Below are positions 20,652-29,922 of a stretch of 64,000 nucleotides of DNA, piece after piece. The notes beneath the pieces were generated by a model. The model had not been told where the DNA came from and did not search any database. It was given only the letters and a program-made list of their open reading frames with translations. Position 1 is the stretch's first letter, and the number at the start of each line of letters is the position of its first letter. The position numbers and the translations under genes were made by a program. The DNA is from Porphyra umbilicalis (taxonomy: Eukaryota; Rhodophyta; Bangiophyceae; Bangiales; Bangiaceae), in assembly GCA_002049455.2 (NCBI GenBank), contig KV918829.1:186001-250000 (forward strand). Direction: 5' to 3'.

Positions 20652-21374
20652 GTCGGGGCGGCTGTGGGGGGAAGTTTGGGGATGCTTGTTTGGTGTACCT
20701 TGGTTCTATTGGTAGCAATCGTAGTCTTGGTGTGGTGGACCGGTCCGTCGCTAGAGTTGTGCTATTGGCAACCTCCGCAACGGCAGCGTGCGAGATACCG
20801 TCGCAAGAGTGTACTATATGAATTCCATGTATTCTACCAGCCTTGCCGTGGAAGCGGGGAAACGGAGGGCGGCCCAGTGGTCCTGCTCCTTGATGGCCGG
20901 GCTTCGTGTTGGGTCTCCGCATTGAAAGCGTGAATCATCCTCACGGATGAGTTCCGCAGATTCCGCAGACAGGCTCGAAAAGGTCGGTGTTGTGATCCGA
21001 ACGCCATTGGGCAACAGCGAAGTCATCCGACGAGAGCGAGCTCATGCAGAAGCACCTGCAGGTGCTTCTGCATGAGCTCGCTCTGGTCAGTACCAGCTGG
21101 TGCTGTTGGGCCAAGCACCACAGGTGCGCGCGTCTGGCGGGCCATGCTCCTTTCGCTCACCAAGCTTCTTCGCTGAGGCTCCGCCGGCTCCCCGAACCTG
21201 TGTTGCGACAGAGCTGTGTGGTTCTGCTGCTACCTTGTTTCTGTACTTTCCACGGGTGTGGCCTCCTTCCCATCCCCACGGCTGCCGGCGCCCCCCCTCC
21301 CCCCCCAGTTCTGTTTGATAACCCCCCTCGCGCCTACGTGCCTTTTCGCCTCTCTTCTTGTCGGCATTCTCTAG
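20652..21374. other. Intergenic region with a perfect palindrome
   Basis: Lies between the fumarate reductase stop and the BTB-MATH start. The first 120 bp should hold the 3' UTR; no canonical AATAAA is seen. The region 21285-21374 is C/T-rich and directly precedes the ATG of the next gene, consistent with a leader. The palindrome at 21033-21084 is the only marked structure. Confidence 0.5.
21033..21084. repeat. 52-bp perfect palindrome, no loop
   Basis: The sequence reads AGAGCGAGCTCATGCAGAAG inward from each strand and meets at a central CTGCAG; all 26 base pairs match. Perfect loopless palindromes of this length are rare because they are unstable in replication. It may mark an inverted duplication junction, or a strand fold-back during sequencing or assembly. 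Confidence 0.95.
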
Positions 21375-24300
21375 ATGGCGAAGCCACCGAGCTCCGCCTC
21401 TGAGGTGCCTGCCACTAAGCGGCGTAGAATCGGCAGCTCTGCTGCGGCTTCGCGGACGCAGCCACCTGCCGGCCCTGCCGCCGGCGCTCCCCAGTCTCAG
21501 ACGCTGGTGGGCCGCCTCGGGGCGCTTATGGACGATGCGACGCTGGGCGATTGCGTCATTGTCGTTGAAGGCAAGGAGTACTCGTGTACTCGGGCCATTC
21601 TGGCGCAAGGCAGCAGCTGGTTCAAGACCAAGTTCTTTGGGTCGGACAAGGGCCGGCGCCCGGCAGAGCGGGTGGTCTTGAAGGGCGTGACCACGGCCGG
21701 CTGGTTGGCTGCACGGTTGTGGTTGTATACCGCTACCGTACGTTTTTCGGCCTCTTCATCTTCTCCCGTGTCACGAATTGTTGGGACATGGTGCCTGACC
21801 TCACCTGGACCTTACTATTGGCGTTGTTCGTGCTGCTGTGTTCTTCTGTTTGGTTTTCTTTTTCTAACGCTGGCTGTCCCCCCCTCCAGTGGACTACTGC
21901 GTCGACGAGTATGGAGGTCGAAGCGGTCATTGCCGCTGCGGAGCATCTGGGTGTTCCCGAATTGACAGTGCATGCCGTCAAAGACGCTGGGTTGTTGCTG
22001 TCGACAAGCAACGCTGTCGCGCTCTCCAACTTGTCGTGGTCGGGGCGTGCAGGCTTGGAGCGGCTGCAGGCCGCGTCGTTTGAGTTCCTGCGCGCAAACT
22101 TTGACGCTATGCGAGGCCACTTGGACCTCTGCACCGAGCTCTCCCTGCCAGTATTCCGCTCCCTCGTCTGCTGCGCGTCGCTTCACGTTGTCAACGAGGA
22201 CGCCCTCCTCGACGCCGTCTGGCGGCGGCTCTCTGGCGCCAAGCACAGCGAGGACGAGGTGAAGGCCCTTTTGGGCGGCATCCGCATGAAGCTGTTGAGC
22301 GAGGAGAGCATGGAGACGCTCTCCAGGGTGGCAGACGGAGAGTTCACGGCGGCGGTGCCAGCGCCGTACCCGGCGCTGCAGCGGGGCGCCTTGGCATGTG
22401 TGCTGCGCGGCCTGCGCACGCTCAGCACGGTTCGACGGGACAAACGACTTGCTCTTGCTGATGCCAGCCTACCGCGAGGCGTGCAAGTGAAGAAATCGGC
22501 TTGCGTGATGTACGGCTTGGACCAAACGGGCGAGGCCCTCTCCCCTTTCTTCCACGTCGGCGGGCACAAGTGGCAGCTGGTGCCCTACGGGAAAAGTTTG
22601 CTGGATATCCAGCTTTTTTGGCCCCGGGATCCCGGAAAAAGCCGGATCCGGTGGCCTTGAAGTCCATTTCGGTCGGAAACAGAGGCCGTTCGACTGATCC
22701 AGCGGCTCGCAGGAGCGGGCCAAACAGCAAGTATCATTCCAAGCCACCTGAGCGAACCCCCACAATTGCAGCTGGTCAGAAAATCCAGGATCTCGGGCGG
22801 TCTGTCGCCCGACGCGCGCTGCACGTGAGGCGATCTTCCGCGCCGCAGTGTGTGGCCCAGATCGCCGGCGCTTGGGCAGCTTTCCCCCCCCCAGACGCCC
22901 ATTCCTGATGTGTGCCGCCCGCCCCCCCGTCGTTTAACCAGATCGGCTGCTTCGGCGGCGTTGCAACGGATCTTGGTCGTCCCCTCCCCCCCTCGCGCAC
23001 ACCTGTTGTTCCCGTCCTTGCCGTTGTCCCAGGCCCGTATCCCCCCCCCCTTGCTTCCTTGGAGCGTGCCCTATGTGAAGGTATGTGGACGCATGTGAGA
23101 CGTCTTGCTGTGATTTTTTTTATGCCAACCTTTGAGCTGGATATGTTCGGGGGGACGGGAGGGGGGGTCGGGAGAGAGGCGCGGGAGGAGTACGAGGGAG
23201 GTGGAAGAGGAGAGGGGATGGAGACAGGGGACGGGGGCATCTCTCCCTGCGCCGCGTCCGCACTATCGGCGTACAGCCGGACGCCGCCCCCGCAACCTCT
23301 CCCGTCGGATTGGCCCATTTGGACGCCGCCGTCACGACCACCCGCTTCACGACCACCCAGATCCCTCTCCGTTGGAGGGTGAGTAAGTGGGGAGTGTCCG
23401 AATGCTGGGTTGTTTTGTCTGAACTGGCCACTGACCTGTACACGCCGCTCTGCTCTTGGCTCTGTTTCTGCACCTTATTCTGTGCTATGGTGTTTACCGT
23501 ATGTTCCTGTACTTTTTCTGTCTACATCTGTCTGCTCTTCTTGTGCCTTGCCTTTTCTTTGCAGGAAGGGCAAGCGGGCGGGGGCTCGGGGCGTTCGTGC
23601 CGCTCGCTTCACCGGCTCATGTTAATTTCCACTTGCTTGATTGCACTTGACTGTAGGTTCACGTGGCAGCACTAATAAATACCATTCAAATCAACTACTA
23701 TAAGCAACAGTGTCAGAGGACACAGAGAACCAATCAGGTGTATGCTTACAGTGAAGTGAGGAGCGTTGTGAGCCAACCAAAGTGCCATCAGATCGAGCTT
23801 TTTTCCTGGATCCTTGACGACGGGAGGGCCCCCGCGACCGGAATACGGCGGGTCAACTTGGAGCCTACAGACGGAAATATTTCTCCTGTGAGTGTCAGAT
23901 CGGCGCTTTTGAAAGTAGCTGGATATCCAGGAAATTTTTCCCGTAGGGGTGGTGTCAACGAGAACCAGTGGGGATGACAAACCGCATGATGTTGCCGTCT
24001 TTCTCCATTGGCGTCCACCTGCTGCTGCCTCGGGTACGGCGGAAGCCACTGTGTACTTCTGGAGCCTCGCCGTCGATGGGGGACGGTTTTCCATGCCGTC
24101 GGCTGGCGACGCTCGGGTACGTTGTCAGGTCGCTCGCTTTGTCGTCAATCAGTCCCTCTTGGAACGATGGAGGTGCTCTTGATAGCGGAGACAGCGACTG
24201 ACTGCTGACTGACCATTTGTGTCCTGCACACTTCTCTCCTTTTTTCCATTGCGCAGGTCAGGTTACCCACCTCCCAGCCGTCTATGGCGAGCGTGGTTGC

Positions 24301-24430
24301 CACATTCACGTTCTCTTCGAACGAAGGGTGGGGATACAAGTCTTTTGTATCTGCGTCCATGCTTGACCAGTGGAGAAGCAGTGGGCGTGATGTGTCCCTT
24401 TGTCTTGGCGTGTCTGTCTCCGTACCTTGA
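21375..24430 (+). CDS. BTB-MATH protein gene, split by a transposable element in the MATH domain
   Basis: Proteins with BTB and MATH domains act as substrate adaptors for cullin-3 ubiquitin ligases, usually in nucleus or cytosol. Exon 1 (21375-21737) has a basic N-terminus (ATKRRRIG) and the first half of a BTB fold (LMDDATLGDCVIVVEGKEYS). Intron 21738-21889 (GTACGT...CCAG) is followed by the rest of BTB (VEAVIAAAEHLGVPEL) and a BACK-like helical region to about 22400. A MATH domain starts at SPFFHVGGHKWQLVPYG and is cut at 22588 by a 1,356-bp TA-flanked element. It resumes at 23949 (HDVAVFLHW, ATVYFWSLAVDGGRF), crosses an intron at 24117-24256, and ends with NEGWGYKSFVSASMLDQW and a stop at 24428-24430. 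All splice junctions seen are phase 0. Here MATH follows BTB, the reverse of the common MATH-BTB order. Taking out the element plus one TA leaves the flanks one base out of phase at a four-G run (23946-23949). Confidence 0.8.
22588..23943. mobile_element. 1,356-bp TA-flanked element inserted in the BTB-MATH gene
   Basis: The ends are inverted repeats of 26 bp: CGGGAAAAGTTTGCTGGATA at the left and, reading inward from the right, CGGGAAAAATTTCCTGGATA, each running on to TCCAGC and containing the palindrome CTGGATATCCAG. TA stands on both sides (22586-22587, 23944-23945), as in Tc1/mariner/pogo-order transposons. The host protein's MATH domain continues on either side. No transposase is recognised. 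Inside, 23379-23565 looks like a spliceosomal intron (GTGAGTAAG ... TTTTCTTTGCAG), so a fragment of another gene may have been carried along. Confidence 0.85.
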
Positions 24431-27400
24431 TGTCCTCTACCTAGCCGACGCAGTTTATCAATGGCACTGTCACTCCATCCCGTGTGGAGCGTCATACGGA
24501 CGGACAAGGCACAGACGTGCGCTCCTCGCCAACCACGGATAGGCTTCTCCACCGTACCGCCCCGCCGCCTCGAGCCGCCCCACCGACAGCTCACGCGGCC
24601 GCGCCGGCCTCGGGCGCCCGACCCCCCAGCGTGTCACCCCAACAGGCGTCTACCACGTAGCCCCCCTCCCCCCCCCGCCGGCCCCTCCACCCTACGCGCA
24701 CGGCGCACGCCCCCTGCCCGCAGCGGCTCCCCCATCCGCCCGTGCGCGCGCGCCGCGCCCCCCCGCGCGCGTCACGCGGCCGCCGCCCCCCCCGCGCCCG
24801 CCCCCCCCGCGCCCGCCTCTGCCAACGGGCGCCCGCCGCCCGCTGCCCGCGGCGGTCCGCCGAGCGCGGGCGCCCACGCCGCCGCCGGGGGCGCCCCCCC
24901 CCCCCCCCGCGGCTGCGGCGGCCGCCCAGCACGCGCACGGGGCGGTGGGGGCTCGCCGCCGGCCGACGGCGCGCGCGGCCGCTGCGTCCCGCCGCACCGC
25001 CCCGCGCGGCCGCCGCCGACGGGTCGGGGGCGCCGCAGGGGCAGGCGGCGGCCGCGCACGGGGTGGGGACGGGGGGGGGGCGCGGGCCGCCGCCCCGGGG
25101 GGGGGCGCGCGGGACCGCCGCGCCGCCGCCCCCCCGCCGCCGCCCCGCCCGTCGAGGCGCATGCGCCGCCGACCCGACGGTGGCGGCGGCGGCGGCGGCG
25201 GGTCGCCCCGTCGGCGGCGGGCACGCCCCGCCCCGCCGTGGGCGGTTCCCCTGGGGGGGGCACGCAGCGCCACGCGCGCGGGCCACGCGTGGCGCCGCCG
25301 TGGGCGACGCGGGTCCGTCGGGCGGGTCTCTGGGAGCCTCGTCGGCGCTATTCCTGGTACACCAGTGGACCTGCCGTTGCATGGACAAGGATCAAGTCGC
25401 GGGCGTGACGTACTCCTCGCCACGGGAGAGTAGTCTCGTGAGGAGGCCACGTCACGCGGCGCTGGGCGCCCGCGCGCTCGGCGCGCACGTCCCGCGGCGC
25501 GCCGCCAGCGCCGCACCGGGCACGCCCCCCCCCGCCCTATCCCGCACTTGGCACGCGCCCCCCCCCCCCCCCCTCCCGCGCAAGCCACACCCGCCGCCCG
25601 TCCCCTTTCCCGCAACGGGCTCCCGGGCGCCCCCCCCCTGAGCGCCGCCCCGTCTCGGACGTGCCCGTCTGGTGCGCTCCCCGCCCCCCCGCCCTCGCAT
25701 GCGTGTCTGGTCTGGTCGCCGCACCGTCCTGGCGTCGGAGGCCGTTGCCCCCCCCCCCCCCCCCCCCCTCATCGATGCCGCCATGGGTCGCCCTCCTGCC
25801 CCCCCACCCCCCCCCCCCTCCCCGACCCCTCCCGCCCCCGCCGCCGGCAACCGACGCGCGCTGACGCGGCCGGCCGCGGGCGGCTCGTCGCGCGTGGCGG
25901 TCGGGGGTGCTCCCCGCCGCCGCGGGGGCGGGGCGTCCCCCCCCCCCCCTTCGGACGGCGCCGCCGTCGCCGCCGACCGCCCCGCCCGTGGCCGCGGTCG
26001 GGGTGCCGGCGGGGCGCGCGGGCGCCCCCCGCCCGCCCGTCGCGGCGGCGCCGCACGGCGCCACCGCCGGGCCGTCGGGGGCGCCCGCCGCGGCCGCCTC
26101 GGTCGGCGGCGGGCGTGTCGGCGGCACGCGCCTGCGGCGACCGCGGGGGGGTGCCGACGGGTGCCGGCGGGCGGGCGGGACGCGGGGGGGGGGGGGGCGT
26201 GCGGGGGGACGAGGGGGGCGCGACGGCGGCGGCGGGGGCGGGCGCCTCTGCGGGCGCGGGGGGGGGGGGGGGGGAGGAGGGGGGGGGGGACACGCGGCTG
26301 GCTCGACCGCCTTGGGTGGGGGGGCTGTTTGGGCGGGGGGGGGTGGAGGCCGCTGCGGGTGGGCGGGCGGCGGCTGCCGGGGGGGGGACGGGTGGCGTCT
26401 ACCGCCGCCGGTGAGTGCGGGGGTAGACGCTGGCGGTCGCCCCTTTGGCCGTGCGGGTGCGCTGCGGGTTGCGGGGTGAGCCCGCGCCCGCTGCTCGGCG
26501 CCGCCCCGCCGTGGCGGTCGGCCCCGCCGCCGCCGCGCGCGGCGCGCGCGCGCGCGGCGGCGCCCGCCGCGCCGACGGCCCGCGGGGGCGGCGGGGGGCG
26601 CGTCGGCGGACCGCCCGCCCGCCGACCGCCCCGGGCGTCGACGGCCCGCCGCCCGCACCATCCAAACCGCCCGACGGCGGCGGCGGGGGGCGCCGACGGC
26701 GCACGCGCGCGCCGTGGTACCGCGCGCCCCCGTGACGGTCGCGCGCCGCCGTCGCTGCCGGACCGCACGCCGGCGGGGCGGCGGGCGCCCCCGCCCCCGT
26801 CGGCCGCCCCGTCGACCCGCCCGCGCGCGGCGGCGGGGCGGCGGGCGACGCCCGCCGCGGGCGGCTCCCGCGTCCGCACCGGCGCCGACGGCGTGCGGGG
26901 AGTGGCGCGGCGGCACCCGACCGGCGGCGCACCCGATGACGCGGTGCGTGTGGGGGGGGGGGGGGGGGGGGGGGCGGGGGGATGCCGCCGCCGACCGCCA
27001 CGCCGGGGCGCCTCGGCCCCGGCGGCGCCGCGTGCGCGTCGCCGCCGCCGCGCCGCGGCGCCCCCCGCCGGCGCGGCTGGCACCGCGTCGGGGGCGGCGG
27101 CGTCCCCCCCCCCCCCCCCAACGGGGCGCCGCCGCCGTCGCGCACGCGCCGTGCCGCCCCGCCGCCGCGCCCGGCGGCGGCGGCACCCGCGTCACGAGGC
27201 CGCCGCCTCGTGCAGGCGCGGCGCATTGCGCGCCGCGCCGCCCGACGCCGCGGGCGGCCCCGCGCGCCCGCGCCGCCGCGCGTGCCACCCCGCGCGCGTG
27301 CGGGGGGGGTGGTGGCACCCGCGCGCGGCGCACCGCGCGCGCCCCCCCCCGCCCGCCTCGGCGCCGCCGCCGCCGCCGCCGCCCCCCCCGCCGTGGCACG

Positions 27401-28225
27401 GCGGCCACGCGCGCCGCGGCGCCCGCCCGCCCGCCGCCGCGCGCCACGCGCGCGGGGCGCACAGCGGGCGCCCGCGCGCGCGCCGGCGGGCGCCGCCGGC
27501 GGCGGCGCCGCCCAAAACGGCCGCCCCCCGACTTCGTCCACGGCCGCGGGCGCTCGGCCGCCACGGACCCGACTGGCGCCCGACCCCCGACGGACCGCAA
27601 GCGTGCCGTAACGGGGTCGTGCCGCTCGTTGGCGGCGCGCCGCACCCCCCCCCCCCCTCCCCCTTCGCGCCGCACCGACGCGCCGCCCGCCGCGCCGCCG
27701 CGCCCGTCGGCGCCGGCCGCCGCGGCGGCTCCATGGCGCCCGCCGGCCGCACCGCCGGCCGCGCGGTCGTCCTCACCGCCGCCGCCGCCGCCACGGCGGC
27801 GGTCGCGCTCGCGCGCGTCGCCGCAGCGGGGCGACCCGTCGCGGCCACCGCTGCCGCCGCCGCCGCCGCGCCAGGCGCCGCCATGGCGCCGCGGGCCGCG
27901 GCGCCGCCGGAAGTGACGCCGGGGCGGGCGACGGGCTCGCCGCGCCGCCACTCCCGAAAGCCCGCGGCGCCGTCACCGCCGCCGCCGCCGCTGCTGCCAC
28001 CGTCCCCGCCGCCGCCTGTGGTGCCGGCCGCCGCCGGGAATCCCCCCCCCCCCCCCCCCCCCCCCCACCGTGCACTACCTCCCCGCCGCCGCCCTGTCCT
28101 TTGCCGCCGCAGCCGTGCCCCCCCCCCCCCCCCCCCCCCTCCCCCCTCCCCCCGCGGTCGCTGGGCGGCAGCGTCCCGCGCCGCGGCTGCGCCCCGCGGC
28201 CATGAGCCCCCCCCCCCCCCCCCCC
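24431..28225. other. Extreme G/C block without a recognisable gene
   Basis: From about 24540 the sequence is almost entirely G and C, with long homopolymers (for example around 25747-25769, 26945-26974 and 28041-28066). Every strand and frame is open for hundreds of codons and reads Ala/Pro/Arg/Gly; none contains a domain. A short island of normal composition at 25345-25460 contains an imperfect inverted repeat (GTGACGTACTCCTCG ... CACGTCAC). The 3' part (from about 27880) may encode the Pro-rich N-terminus of the metalloprotease-like gene, but the frame cannot be followed across the C-runs. Confidence 0.5.
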
Positions 28226-28874
28226 CCCCGGCCCTCACCGCCGACGCGGCGTTGGCGGCGATGCGGCTTGCGCGGGGCGGCGGGGGCGCCCCCCCCCCCC
28301 CCCCCCCCCCCACGGTGCGCGTGGCGGTGGCGGGCGCGTCCTCGACGTGGGCGCTCACGGTCGACGCGGGGATGCCGCCGGCGGCGCGGCGCGCGGTCGC
28401 CCGCGCGGCCGCCACCTGGGCCGCCGCCTGGGCCGCCCCGACGCCCGTCCGCGTGGCCGTCACCTGGGCGCCGCTCCCGCCGGCGACGCTCGGCGCAACG
28501 ACGACGCCCCACTTTGTGGCGGGCGCCCGCGGCGGCGGCGGCGGCGCCGGCGGCGGCGGCGGTGGCATGGAGCACCCCCAGCTGTACGCGTCGGGGCTGT
28601 TTGAGGCGCTCACGGGCGTCGACGCGGTCGGCGGCGCGCCGCACGTGGTCGTTGCCCTCAACGCGGGCGTGCCGTGGTGGACGGGGGGGGGGGGGGGGGG
28701 GGGGGACGCGCACGCCCCCGCCGACGGGGGGGCGCCCGCCCCCGCGGGGCGCTACGACTTGCAGTCGGTCGTGACGCACGAGCTGTGCCACGGCCTCTTT
28801 TTTGCGGGCATGATCCGGGGGGACGGGCGGGGGGGGCGGCCGTCGGCCCGCCGCCGCCGCCGGGGGGGGGGGTC

Positions 28875-28907
<33 letters not shown>

Positions 28908-29276
28908 ACGCCGTTGCAGCTGCGGGCGGGGCCACCCCCGCCGCCGTCGCGGCGGCGGCGGCGGCGGCGGCAGCGGCGACGCCCGCCCCCGCCCGCTTTG
29001 ACGCTTTTGTCGCAACCGCCGCCGGCGGCGGCGTCGTCGCCTCGTGCGTCCACGGGGCGGCGGCGGCGGCGGGGGCGGCGGCGGGCGGGGCGGGCGGGGG
29101 CGGGGCCCCCCCCGCCGCCGCAAGGGACGGCGCTGCCGCGCCGCACTCGGCGGCGCTCGGGGCGCGCCGCGCCGCGTCTGCGGGCACCGTCGACGGGGCC
29201 GCCCTGTACGCGGCCGTCACGTCGGCGGGCTTGCACTTTGTGGCGCCGCCGCCGCCGCCGCTCGCCGCGCACGCCC

Positions 29277-29329
<53 letters not shown>

Positions 29330-29922
29330 GGCAACGGGGGAGCCGCCTCCTTCCGCCTGCACGCGCCCGACCCGTGGGCGCCCGGCTCCTCCGTCTACCA
29401 CTTTGACGCGCGCTCCCTCGCCGCCGACTGCCGGGCGGCGGGCATCCCCGCGGCCGACTGTTCGGGGCTGATGCTCCCGGCGCTCCCGCCGGGCGTCACG
29501 CGCCGGTCGTTGGGCGGCAACACCCGCCGCGTCATGGCCGCCGTGCGCGACGCGGCGGCGGCGGGGGTGCCCCGCGGGGCGTGTGCGGCGCCGCGGGCGG
29601 GGGGGGGGGGGGGTGGGGGGGGGGGGGGCGGGGCGTCACCACCCCCGGGGGGGACGAGCGGCGGCGCCGCTGCAGACAGTGGGGGTGGCGCCGACGGCGG
29701 CGGGGGGGGGTGGGAAGGCGCGGACGTGGCGGGGGGGGGGGGTCGCCGCTCGCTTCGGCGGCCGCGGGCGCCGCCGCCGGCGTGCCGGCGTGGGCGGCGG
29801 GCGTGGCGGTGGGGGGGGGGGGGGGGATGCTCGCCGTGGCCGCCGTGGCCGCCATGGCGGCGGCGGCGGGGCGGTGGGGGGGGGGGGGGTGGGGGGGGGG
29901 GGGGGGGGGGGTTCACTCGTAG
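28226..29922 (+). CDS. HELCH zinc-metalloprotease-like protein, probably secreted and membrane-anchored
   Basis: The coherent part starts around 28226 (ALTADAALAAMRL, then VRVAVAGASSTWALTVDAG). It contains the pattern of a family of secreted gluzincin-like proteases: WAPLPPATLGATTTPHF, LYASGLFEALTG, then LQSVVTHELCHGLFFAGMI, where HELCH (28777-28791) is an HExxH zinc site. After a stretch of G-runs the frame changes and continues LYAAVTSAGLHFVAPPP, DPWAPGSSVYHFDA (a candidate further zinc ligand) and SGLMLPALPPGVTRRSLGG, matching the family's end 'LMTP.L..G'. A hydrophobic Ala-rich tail ends at a stop at 29920-29922 in yet another frame, possibly a membrane or GPI anchor. At least two G-run length problems (about 28818-28870 and 29597-29755) separate the pieces. 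The true start lies upstream of 28226 and is unresolved; an in-frame ATG is at 27883. Confidence 0.6.
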
